Assembly: GCA_026986885.1 (NCBI GenBank)
Contig: JALSNT010000042.1
Location: forward strand, 1 to 5,359
DNA: 5,359 nt
DNA from: Desulfobulbaceae bacterium
GTDB lineage: Bacteria > Desulfobacterota > Desulfobulbia > Desulfobulbales > Desulfobulbaceae
Direction of reading: 5' to 3'
Part shown: piece after piece, positions 1-5,359 of the stretch
How the letters are laid out: each line of letters starts with the position of its first letter
Numbering within the stretch: the stretch's first letter is position 1
Notes under the pieces: model-generated
Seen by the model: the letters and a program-made list of their open reading frames with translations, nothing else
Told to the model about the DNA's origin: nothing
Databases searched by the model: none
Position numbers and translations under genes: made by a program

Positions 1-1
1 C

Positions 2-139
2 GGTTCCCCGGAACGGCTCTATCTTTCCGGCGGCCTCTGCGACAACCCGTTGTTTGTCGGCAGCTTTCCCTGCAATGTCATCACACTGGGCAGGTTTGTA
101 TTATTAGAGGGACTGCAGGTATCTCTTGAGAACAACTGA
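2..139 (+). CDS. C-terminal end of an unidentified gene entering from the left edge
   Basis: The frame starting at base 2 stays open for 45 codons and ends at TGA 137-139. All three plus frames are open over much of this short stretch, so the choice rests on two points. About two thirds of its codons end in G or C. Its peptide also reads like folded protein, with LYLSGGLCDNPLF followed by LGRFVLLEGL and a short polar end. The GG-L-x-DNP pattern loosely recalls the C-terminal nucleotide-binding segment of ASKHA-fold kinases, but the fragment is too short to name a family. The gene would converge on the minus-strand genes to the right. It could also be non-coding. Confidence 0.45.
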   Translation, partial: GSPERLYLSGGLCDNPLFVGSFPCNVITLGRFVLLEGLQVSLENN

Positions 140-172
140 AAAAGCAGCCGTATTTCGACCATGTTGCTTTTT
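139..172. terminator. Possible bidirectional intrinsic terminator between convergent genes
   Basis: AAAAAGCAGC (139-148) can pair with GTTGCTTTTT (163-172), giving ten base pairs including one G-U around a 14-nt loop. It starts on the last base of the plus-strand TGA. The flanking A and T runs would give a U-tract in either direction, so it could end both the left-edge gene and the minus-strand small ORF. The GC part of the stem is short and the loop is long, so this is tentative. The remaining bases, 173-246, show nothing I can call. Confidence 0.4.
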
Positions 173-246
173 GATGACCCGCAAAGCTCAGCCGACACAC
201 ACCTTGCAGTCGATCGAAGTTTTTTACGACGCCATCATATTCTCAT

Positions 247-456
247 TTAACGTTTTTTCTTATCCCTCTTCTTTTTCCTGTCTTTTTTCTTTTTGTCCTT
301 TTTCCCGGCTTTTTTGGCTGCTTTTTTCTCGGCCTTCTTTTTACATTTTTCCTTAATCAGCAGCGGACACCTGCTGCAGTGTTTTCCTCTTTTCAGATAC
401 TTCCCACAACAGCTTTTTTTTGCCTTTTTTTTACCTTTTTTCTTTCCCATAATCAT
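247..456 (-). CDS. Small, highly basic, cysteine-rich protein (69 aa)
   Basis: I do not recognise this family. The product has 32 lysines and 5 arginines in 69 residues. The cysteines are grouped as C16 C17, C27, C30 and C38 (CC-x9-CxxC-x7-C), with H26 beside C27 and a readable core KYLKRGKHCSRCPLL. From residue 39 on it is nearly all K/R with some A, E and D, probably a charged helix or disordered tail. The cysteine cluster could bind a metal, and the basic tail could bind nucleic acid or another polyanion; both are inference. There is no signal peptide or membrane segment. An in-frame TAA lies nine bases before the first ATG, so translation starts at M1 or M3. An AAGGA lies 12 nt upstream, longer than ideal. 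The gene follows the FKBP gene by 80 nt and may share its transcript. Poly-A coding can create chance lysine ORFs, but the ordered cysteines argue for a real gene. Confidence 0.6.
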   Translation of the reverse strand: MIMGKKKGKKKAKKSCCGKYLKRGKHCSRCPLLIKEKCKKKAEKKAAKKAGKKDKKKKDRKKKRDKKKR

Positions 457-467
457 TAACCATTAAA

Positions 468-473
468 TTCCTT
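468..473 (-). promoter_or_regulatory. Shine-Dalgarno-like AAGGAA ahead of the small basic ORF
   Basis: AAGGAA on the minus strand starts one base after the intergenic inverted repeat. It is 12 nt (measured from AAGGA) from the ATG of the 69-aa ORF, but only 5 nt from an out-of-frame ATG (461-463) that opens a 10-codon reading frame ending at 431-433. The spacing therefore favours the short frame over the main one. Confidence 0.4.
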
Positions 474-499
474 AACCTGCCATCCGGGGATGGCAGGTT
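474..499 (-). other. Intergenic inverted repeat (11-bp arms) between the FKBP gene and the small ORF
   Basis: AACCTGCCATC (474-484) is perfectly complementary to GATGGCAGGTT (489-499), with a 4-nt loop. On the minus-strand transcript this is a stable GC-containing hairpin 37 nt after the FKBP stop and directly before the AAGGA of the small ORF. No T-run follows on either strand, so it is not a standard intrinsic terminator. It may protect the 3' end of the FKBP mRNA, mark a processing site, or affect access to the downstream ribosome binding site. Confidence 0.7.
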
Positions 500-536
500 G
501 CTTGTCACTGTGCCGGGAGTACGGCAAGGAGATTTT

Positions 537-1316
537 TCAGCATCCCTCCAGCTTTTTTTTCTTTTTAACTTTCTTTTTTACCTTGTCTTTTACGTCCTTC
601 ACTCCAGATACTTTTTTCTCCGGAGTAGGAATATCGAGCAGTTCCACCTTAAAAATCAGCATGGAGCCGGGCTCAATCACCGGTGGCGCGCCCCGATCGC
701 CATAGGCGAGATCAGGCGGCAGGTACAGCTCATAAGTCGATCCCACCGGCATCAGCTGCAGGGCCTCCTGCCAGCCGGAGATCACCTGTCCGACCTTAAA
801 AACCGCTGGTTGGTGACGCTTATACGAGCTGTCAAATTCTTTACCATTTAACAACGTACCCTTGTAATGTACCTTAACCGTATCCTGGAGACCGGGTTTT
901 TTCCCTTTTCCCTCTTTTATCACCTTGTACTGCAGGCCGGACTTGGTAACCTTGACGCCTTCTTTCTTTTTATTTTCAGCAAGAAATTTTTCTGCGGCAT
1001 CCCGGTTTTTCTTCACCATGGCCACGGTTTTCTTGATCTGACGCTCCTGCTGCCGGGCGGCAAACTTTTTCTGTACCGCTGCGGCTTCTTCAGCCGTCAT
1101 AAGAGGTTTTTTTCCAGTATAGGCATCGGATATCCCATGCTGAAGAACCGTCAGGTCAAAATCCTCGCCCAGACCTTTAAAGTAGGTGCCAAGATCAAGC
1201 CCCATGGCATAACTGAGTTTTTGTTGTTCATTTTTAAACGTATCCGCCTTATCCGCTGAAATGGCTGTCGTTGCCATCAACAGGACAAGGCATGTCCCGA
1301 TAACAATCTTCTGCAT
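537..1316 (-). CDS. Periplasmic FKBP-type peptidyl-prolyl cis-trans isomerase (Mip/FkpA-like)
   Basis: This enzyme catalyses cis-trans isomerisation of peptidyl-prolyl bonds and probably helps fold exported proteins. Residues 1-21 form a Sec signal peptide (K3, hydrophobic core, likely cut after A21). C9 is not in a lipobox, so it is probably a soluble periplasmic protein. Residues ~25-75 resemble the FKBP_N dimerisation region (KLSYAMGLDLG). A charged helix (~75-118) links it to the FKBP domain (~127-228). Visible pocket residues match FKBP12: Y151, F161, D162, F173, V178, I179, W182, Y205, I214 and F222. Residues 229-259 are an extra tail, with 13 lysines between 234 and 259, ending K-L-E-G-C. 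The start is fixed by AAGGAG seven bases upstream. The 259-residue length is typical of Mip/FkpA proteins plus this tail. Identity is confident, but fkpA, mip and fklB cannot be separated from sequence alone. Confidence 0.95.
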   Translation of the reverse strand: MQKIVIGTCLVLLMATTAISADKADTFKNEQQKLSYAMGLDLGTYFKGLGEDFDLTVLQHGISDAYTGKKPLMTAEEAAAVQKKFAARQQERQIKKTVAMVKKNRDAAEKFLAENKKKEGVKVTKSGLQYKVIKEGKGKKPGLQDTVKVHYKGTLLNGKEFDSSYKRHQPAVFKVGQVISGWQEALQLMPVGSTYELYLPPDLAYGDRGAPPVIEPGSMLIFKVELLDIPTPEKKVSGVKDVKDKVKKKVKKKKKLEGC

Positions 1317-1480
1317 GGTTTAACTCCTTGTATGAAGAACTTTTAGCCCGCATATTTAACAAAGGTCACAACAAACCGCTTATGAAACATGCGGATCAGG
1401 TATCCCTTGATAAGCAGACATTCTGTTGCCTAACATGGGAAATAATACTACCACAATTTTTTTAGGCGGCAAAAAAACGG
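1317..1480. other. Intergenic gap between the FKBP and Smr-like genes
   Basis: These 164 bases contain the FKBP ribosome binding site, the T-run of the possible Smr-gene terminator and the T7/A7 inverted repeat at 1457-1477. No ORF, tRNA-like fold or convincing sigma-70 promoter was seen. A promoter for the FKBP gene is expected here by position only. Confidence 0.5.
1324..1329 (-). promoter_or_regulatory. Strong ribosome binding site (AAGGAG) of the FKBP gene
   Basis: AAGGAG lies seven bases upstream of the ATG at 1314-1316 on the minus strand. It fixes the start that also gives a complete signal peptide. I looked for sigma-70-like boxes in 1331-1480 and found no convincing -35/-10 pair, although the gap and the strong site suggest the gene has its own promoter. 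Confidence 0.8.
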
Positions 1481-1493
1481 TTACAAAACAACC
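1471..1493 (-). terminator. Weak candidate intrinsic terminator at the end of the proS-rel-smr block
   Basis: On the minus strand GGTT (1490-1493) can pair with AACC (1479-1482), optionally extended by a G-U pair, and a run of seven T follows at 1471-1477. The short stem includes the TAA stop codon of the Smr-like gene. The T-run is also the left arm of a T7/A7 inverted repeat (1457-1477) with loop GCCGCCT. The position at the operon end and the T-run support termination; the weak stem argues against it. Confidence 0.35.
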
Positions 1494-1924
1494 AGGGTAA
1501 TGCCGCGATTGTACCGGTTCAAATCCCGATGGGTTGCCAGCGCCGGGAAACGGCGAAGAAGCTGGCGTCCGATACCGGAACGGGTGCTGAAATCTTCGCC
1601 GGCCACAACTTCATTAATACGTCGTGTATGTTTATAATACTGTAATTGACGGCGCACCGCACTTTTTATCGCCCCGCCCTTGCCGCTGGATCCATACCCA
1701 TGAATCAGCGTCAGCAGGCGATACCTCTGTCTTCTGGAAGTCTCGAGTTCATTGTCAAGCCGGACCAGGGCCTGGGCCACGGTCGGTAGACCTCGTTCCA
1801 GATTTACCTGCCGATGCATGGCGCCTGATCTGCGAACTACCGGTTTGCCTACACCCGCCCCACAATAGGGACAGGAGGACATCTGCAGATCAAATTCATT
1901 ACCGCATACCTCGCAGATTATCAT
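1481..1924 (-). CDS. Zinc-ribbon protein with a C-terminal Smr-like domain
   Basis: The product has 147 residues. Its N-terminus carries two CxxC knuckles, C4-C7 and C18-C21 (CEVC...CPYC), a typical zinc ribbon. Residues ~38-147 look like an Smr domain, the fold at the C-terminus of MutS2 and in SmrA/SmrB-type nucleases. A helix with AQAL near residue 52 is followed by the signature IHGYGSSGKGG (74-84), then a basic helix and a final strand GITLVVL (141-147). The first Smr motif, usually (L)DLHG, reads VNLERG (40-45), so the aspartate and histidine linked to nuclease activity are missing. The protein may bind rather than cut nucleic acid. The gene follows rel by 34 nt and probably shares its operon. 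An in-frame TGA lies six bases upstream, so this ATG is the first possible start; a GAGAGG sits very close to it. Domain assignment is good; function is inferred. Confidence 0.8.
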   Translation of the reverse strand: MIICEVCGNEFDLQMSSCPYCGAGVGKPVVRRSGAMHRQVNLERGLPTVAQALVRLDNELETSRRQRYRLLTLIHGYGSSGKGGAIKSAVRRQLQYYKHTRRINEVVAGEDFSTRSGIGRQLLRRFPALATHRDLNRYNRGITLVVL

Positions 1925-1958
1925 GCCCTCTCACCACTGCCTTACTCCTGAATTCAGG

Positions 1959-4121
1959 TTACTGCCTGCGCACCTCTATGACTTCCGGCATCTGCTGCAG
2001 ATGCATCTGCACCTGTCGGAGATGCTGCAGATCGGCCACTTCTACAATAATGCCTAACAGGACAACATTTTCCGCTGTTGTCCTGGACTTAAACTCCACA
2101 ATGTCGGCATCATCAGCGGAAATCGCCCCACTGATTTCGGCAAGGATATTACGTTTATTCTCCACTCTTATGCGCAGTTCGGCCCTGTGCCTTACCGTAC
2201 CGGCCGTCGACCAGGTAACCGGCAGTCGGCGCTGCGGATCCGTGGCCAGCAGATTCGGACAATCCGCTTTATGGATGGAGATACCGGAACCGGTGGTAAT
2301 AAATCCCATGATTTCATCTCCGGGCACCGGCTTGCAGCATTGACTCACCTTGACCAGCATATCGTCGATGCCTTCAATATCTATACCTTCCCTGGATAAT
2401 GATTTCTCTGCGGGTTCCTTCTCCCGGGAAATCTTTTCCAGCAATTCATCCTGCCGCTTCTGATTTTCCTGTTGACGGATTTTTTCCGGCTGCAGCGCCT
2501 TAAGAAGCTGTAGCAGAGTTATTTTACCGGAACCGACCTTGGCCAGCATATCCTCCAGGCCATTGCAACGAAGTTTTTTGAGTAACTGACGAATTTGACC
2601 GGATTTAATAAGCCTTTTCAAAGTGACGTCATGCTTTTTCAGCTCACGCTCACAGATTTCACGACCAATCTTCAATGATCGTTCCTTTTCTTCCCGCCGC
2701 AGCCAGTGACGGATCCGGGTACGCGCTCTACCGGTTTTGACTAATTGCAGCCAGGCCCGTTTGGGATGCTGATTCTTCCCGGTTAATATTTCAACGATGT
2801 CACCATTCTGCAACTCGTGTTTCAGCTGCACCAGCTGCCCGTTTACCTTGGCGCCGACACAGGCATCTCCCACTGCCGTATGGATGGCATAGGCAAAGTC
2901 AATAGGTGTGGAACCACGCGGCAGCTCCCGCACCTCTCCGGTCGGGGTCAGGGCATAAACATCCGGCTCAAACAGCTCGCCTCGAACCGAGTCCATAAAC
3001 TCGTTGGGATCCTCCACTTCCTGCAGGGATTTGACCAGAGTTTTCAATTCCTTAAAGAGTCGAGCATCACTGCCGGTGATTTTCTGCCCCTCTTTATATG
3101 CCCAATGGGCGGCAACACCCTCCTGGGCTATACGATCCATCTCTTCGGTACGGATCTGAATTTCAATAAAATGACCGCGGGGGCCGGCAACCGTTGTATG
3201 CAGCGACTGATAATTGTTCGACTTGGGGGCGCTGATAAAATCCTTGATGCGGCCGGGAACCGGACTCCATTCCGCATGCACGGTTCCCAGCGCCTGATAG
3301 CATTCTTTAACGGTGTTAACGATAATCCGAAATGCAACTTTGTCATACACGCGCTCCAGAGGAATATTCTGGGCCACCAGTTTTTTATAAATGGAATAGA
3401 GGTGTTTGGGGCGGCCGATAATCCGTAATGGCCGGATATTATTTTCCTTGAGTTTACTCCCTATAATTCCGATAACCTCATCCACATATGCCTGCCTCTC
3501 GGACAGCGAACTTTCAAGGTGCGAGGTAAGCTCCTGATGCTCGACCGGAAAAAGATAGGCAAAGGAATAATCCTCCAGTTCTCTCTTCATCCAGTCGATA
3601 CCGAGCCGGCTGGCCAGCGGCGCATACAAATCCATGGTTTCCCTGGCCACATGGCGGCGAAGCTCCTCCGGCGCCGTCGCCAGCGTCAACATATCCTGCA
3701 GACGATCTGCCAGTCTGACCAGCAGAACACGAATATCCGCGCCCATGGCTAAAAAAAGTTTACGGATATTTTCCGCCTGGTTAGCCAGCCGGGAATTGTA
3801 CTGCACGTTGGTAATCTTGGTCGTCCCGTCGACGATATTGGCCACATCATGACCAAACCGCTTTTCCAGTTCACCCGGAGTAGCGACCTGCTCCTTCAGC
3901 ACCCCGTGCAGCAACCCGGAAATGATGGTTTCTCTATCCATTTTCATGGAGGCAAGGATAGAGGCGACCTCAAGCAGATGCTGAATATAGGGCTCACCGC
4001 AGGCGTGCAGTTTACCGGCATGCCGCTCACCGGCAAAGGCATAGGCATCTTTCAGAGGAGACAGGTCGACGCCATGCAGGTAGCTTGCGGCTATGGAGTA
4101 TAATCCCTTGAAATCAGGCAT
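1959..4121 (-). CDS. RelA/SpoT-family (p)ppGpp synthetase with a degenerate HD hydrolase domain
   Basis: This long RSH protein (720 aa) makes (p)ppGpp from ATP and GTP/GDP as the alarmone of the stringent response, normally at ribosomes with uncharged tRNA. Domain order is HD (~25-150), synthetase (~230-345), TGS (~387-448, with the tRNA-contact histidine as H414 in AIHT), helical region, CC/zinc-finger (C595, C596, H617, C621) and ACT (~645-720). The synthetase looks intact: D260 in VYDKVAFR, RIKD at 291-294, YQSLHT at 304-309, and E320 in EIQIRT. RIKD is the RXKD form found in bifunctional Rel/SpoT, not the EXDD form of gammaproteobacterial RelA. In the HD domain H48, H72 and D139 remain, but the HD pair is H72-G73, the ED pair is K76-E77, and the usual HN after LADRL is Q142-D143. 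Hydrolase activity is therefore probably lost or weak. The start codon overlaps the proS stop and has no clear Shine-Dalgarno. Family is certain; relA versus rel/spoT naming is not. Confidence 0.96.
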   Translation of the reverse strand: MPDFKGLYSIAASYLHGVDLSPLKDAYAFAGERHAGKLHACGEPYIQHLLEVASILASMKMDRETIISGLLHGVLKEQVATPGELEKRFGHDVANIVDGTTKITNVQYNSRLANQAENIRKLFLAMGADIRVLLVRLADRLQDMLTLATAPEELRRHVARETMDLYAPLASRLGIDWMKRELEDYSFAYLFPVEHQELTSHLESSLSERQAYVDEVIGIIGSKLKENNIRPLRIIGRPKHLYSIYKKLVAQNIPLERVYDKVAFRIIVNTVKECYQALGTVHAEWSPVPGRIKDFISAPKSNNYQSLHTTVAGPRGHFIEIQIRTEEMDRIAQEGVAAHWAYKEGQKITGSDARLFKELKTLVKSLQEVEDPNEFMDSVRGELFEPDVYALTPTGEVRELPRGSTPIDFAYAIHTAVGDACVGAKVNGQLVQLKHELQNGDIVEILTGKNQHPKRAWLQLVKTGRARTRIRHWLRREEKERSLKIGREICERELKKHDVTLKRLIKSGQIRQLLKKLRCNGLEDMLAKVGSGKITLLQLLKALQPEKIRQQENQKRQDELLEKISREKEPAEKSLSREGIDIEGIDDMLVKVSQCCKPVPGDEIMGFITTGSGISIHKADCPNLLATDPQRRLPVTWSTAGTVRHRAELRIRVENKRNILAEISGAISADDADIVEFKSRTTAENVVLLGIIVEVADLQHLRQVQMHLQQMPEVIEVRRQ

Positions 4122-4123
4122 CA
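4119..4123 (-). promoter_or_regulatory. TGATG stop-start overlap coupling proS to rel
   Basis: Reading the minus strand, the proS stop TGA (4121-4123) shares its last base with the rel start ATG (4119-4121). The upstream bases are A-rich with no GGAGG-like site. Reinitiation by ribosomes finishing proS is therefore the likely way rel is translated. Confidence 0.75.
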
Positions 4124-5359
4124 GTTTTTTTGTACTTTTTTCAATTCGTTGGTCACCATGTCCTCAATACCGGCAGCGGCTTCGGCAAAGGGAAGCATAA
4201 CAGTCTCGCCGGTTGTCCGCAGGCGCAGTTCCACCATGCCCTCTTTCTCATAGGTTTTACCTACCGTCACCCGGTACGGAATACCCAGTAGATCGGCATC
4301 TTTAAATTTTGAACCGGGTCGTTCATTCCGGTCATCAAGCAACACTTCAAGCCCACGGGCCTGCAAATCACCGTACAACTGCTCGGCGGCGCCGCTCACA
4401 GACTCATTATTGAGGCCGAGGTTGAGAACAATTACCTGAAAAGGAGCCAGCGGCAATGGAAAAATAATACCGTTTTTATCATGATTCTGTTCAATGGCGG
4501 CAGCCACGACCCTGCTGACGCCGATGCCGTAGCAACCCATGACAAAGGGTTTTTCCACGCCCTCCCTGTCCTGAAAGGTTGCCTTCAAGGCATCCGAATA
4601 ATTGGTGCCCAGTTTGAAGATGTGCCCGACCTCAATGCCCTCGGTAAGCGACAGTTGCCCGCCGCAGACCGGACAACCATCCTCCGGGGTAATCTGTCGC
4701 AGGTCACCGACCAGTTCCGGCTCAAAATCCCGTCCCGGATTGACCCCGGTAAGATGCATGCCCTTTTCATTGGCCCCGGCAACCGCATTCACCATGCGCA
4801 TTACCTCCTGATCGGCCACCAGGCGGATGGGAATCTCCACCGGACCGACATAACCCACCGGCAGTTTCGTCAGTTTCCACACCTCGGCATCATCAATGGT
4901 TTCCACCTCCGAAACCTGCAGGAGATTCTTCAGTTTTACCTCCTGTACCTGGCGATCGCCGCGAACCAGGGCGGCAACCGGCTCTCCGTCTGCCAGAAAT
5001 ATCATGGTTTTGATGATATCCGCCGGGGTAACCTTTAAAAAATCAGCTACCCGGTCCACCTTTTTCATGCCCGGAGTTTCCACCCTGGTCAGGGGTTGCA
5101 ATGGCGCCCCGGAGGATTCGGCATCGGTAAGGACCACGGCAGCCTTCTCCACATTGGCCGCATAATCACAATCATTGCAGATAACCAGGGTATCCTCGCC
5201 GGTATCGGCCAGCACCATAAATTCATGGGAATAGGAGCCGCCAATGGAGCCGGTATCCGCCTCAACGGCCCGGAATGAAAGCCCGCAACGCCGGAAAATG
5301 CGATGGTAGGCCTCCTTCATGATATCATAACTCTTTGCTGCGCCCTCATCATCAGCATC
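4121..5359 (-). CDS. proS: Prolyl-tRNA synthetase, C-terminal ~412 residues (5' end outside window)
   Basis: This class II aminoacyl-tRNA synthetase charges tRNA-Pro with proline in the cytoplasm. The frame is open to the right edge: the 13 codons before the first in-window ATG (5318-5320) continue the homology, so that ATG is internal. The fragment begins near residue 160 of the ~570-residue bacterial enzyme, so class II motifs 1 and 2 are missing from view. Numbering from the right edge, ADTGSIGGSYSHEF (34-47) is the conserved segment before the editing insertion. The YbaK-like editing domain follows, with lysine 142 in QEVK (matching E. coli K279) and histidine 202 in GMHL (matching H369), so hydrolysis of Ala-tRNA-Pro is probably retained. 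A CPVC pair is at 229-232. Motif 3, MGCYGIGVSRV, is at 274-284 with arginine 283. The anticodon-binding domain covers ~303-412 (DDRNERPG at 342-349). It is the first visible gene of the operon with rel and the Smr-like gene. Confidence 0.97.
   Translation of the reverse strand, partial: DADDEGAAKSYDIMKEAYHRIFRRCGLSFRAVEADTGSIGGSYSHEFMVLADTGEDTLVICNDCDYAANVEKAAVVLTDAESSGAPLQPLTRVETPGMKKVDRVADFLKVTPADIIKTMIFLADGEPVAALVRGDRQVQEVKLKNLLQVSEVETIDDAEVWKLTKLPVGYVGPVEIPIRLVADQEVMRMVNAVAGANEKGMHLTGVNPGRDFEPELVGDLRQITPEDGCPVCGGQLSLTEGIEVGHIFKLGTNYSDALKATFQDREGVEKPFVMGCYGIGVSRVVAAAIEQNHDKNGIIFPLPLAPFQVIVLNLGLNNESVSGAAEQLYGDLQARGLEVLLDDRNERPGSKFKDADLLGIPYRVTVGKTYEKEGMVELRLRTTGETVMLPFAEAAAGIEDMVTNELKKVQKN

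Noticed and set aside
126..356. Plus-strand ORF rich in Phe and Ser opposite the small basic gene
   Set aside because: It is the antisense reading of the poly-A lysine codons; it has no motif and no good ribosome binding site, while the minus strand has the ordered cysteine cluster.
867..1259. Plus-strand ORF inside the FKBP gene
   Set aside because: It overlaps a clearly conserved FKBP coding sequence and its hydrophobic content follows from antisense lysine codons.
1284..1316. Possible lipoprotein signal at C9 of the FKBP
   Set aside because: The residues before the cysteine (VIGT) are not a lipobox and the cysteine is too near the N-terminus; an ordinary signal peptidase I site after A21 fits better.
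1989..2009. Overlapping palindromes CATCTG-CTG-CAGATG and CAGATGCATCTG
   Set aside because: They lie inside the ACT-domain codons of rel for repeated Met/Gln/His residues and are best explained by codon content.
1624..2343. Plus-strand 239-codon ORF across the Smr-like and rel genes
   Set aside because: It covers parts of two conserved minus-strand genes and their junction, and its translation shows no recognisable domain.
2817..3428. Plus-strand 203-codon ORF inside rel
   Set aside because: It is antisense to the highly conserved synthetase and TGS domains and has no independent protein-like features.
5318..5320. ATG as the start of proS
   Set aside because: The frame continues upstream to the window edge with conserved ProRS residues, so this Met is internal and the gene is cut by the window.

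Overview
The window holds a compact, almost fully coding stretch. All confidently identified genes lie on the minus strand, so they are transcribed from right to left. Codon use is moderately GC-rich. Three things suggest a Gram-negative bacterium: bacterial-type ProRS with an editing insertion, a long RelA/SpoT protein of the Rel/SpoT synthetase class, and a Sec-exported Mip/FkpA-like FKBP. My guess is a Desulfobacterota (former Deltaproteobacteria) relative. That guess rests on overall gene style, not on a diagnostic marker.

Right to left, the first block is a translation and stringent-response operon. It starts with the C-terminal ~412 residues of prolyl-tRNA synthetase (4121-5359, start outside the window). 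The proS stop overlaps the start of a 720-residue RelA/SpoT (p)ppGpp synthetase (1959-4121) in a TGATG junction. After a 34-nt gap comes a 147-residue protein with an N-terminal CxxC/CxxC zinc ribbon and a C-terminal Smr-like domain (1481-1924). The RelA/SpoT protein keeps the synthetase, TGS, CC/zinc-finger and ACT regions. Its HD hydrolase is missing several catalytic residues, so it looks like a synthetase-only or hydrolase-weak enzyme. The three products all relate to tRNA charging, sensing of charging, or nucleic-acid/ribosome quality control.

A 164-nt non-coding gap (1317-1480) separates this block from a periplasmic FKBP-type peptidyl-prolyl isomerase (537-1316) with a textbook ribosome binding site. 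The FKBP has an unusual lysine-rich C-terminal tail. Next come a near-perfect 11-bp inverted repeat and a small ORF (247-456) for a very basic 69-residue protein (32 Lys, 5 Arg) with a five-cysteine cluster. I do not recognise the small protein's family.

At the left edge (2-139) there is probably the C-terminal tail of an unidentified plus-strand gene converging on the small ORF. An A-stretch/T-stretch hairpin just after its stop could terminate both directions. No RNA genes, mobile elements or CRISPR arrays were seen. I found no clear new multi-gene system. The best leads are the lysine/cysteine-rich small protein beside the lysine-tailed FKBP, and the coupled proS-rel-smr arrangement with a damaged hydrolase domain.
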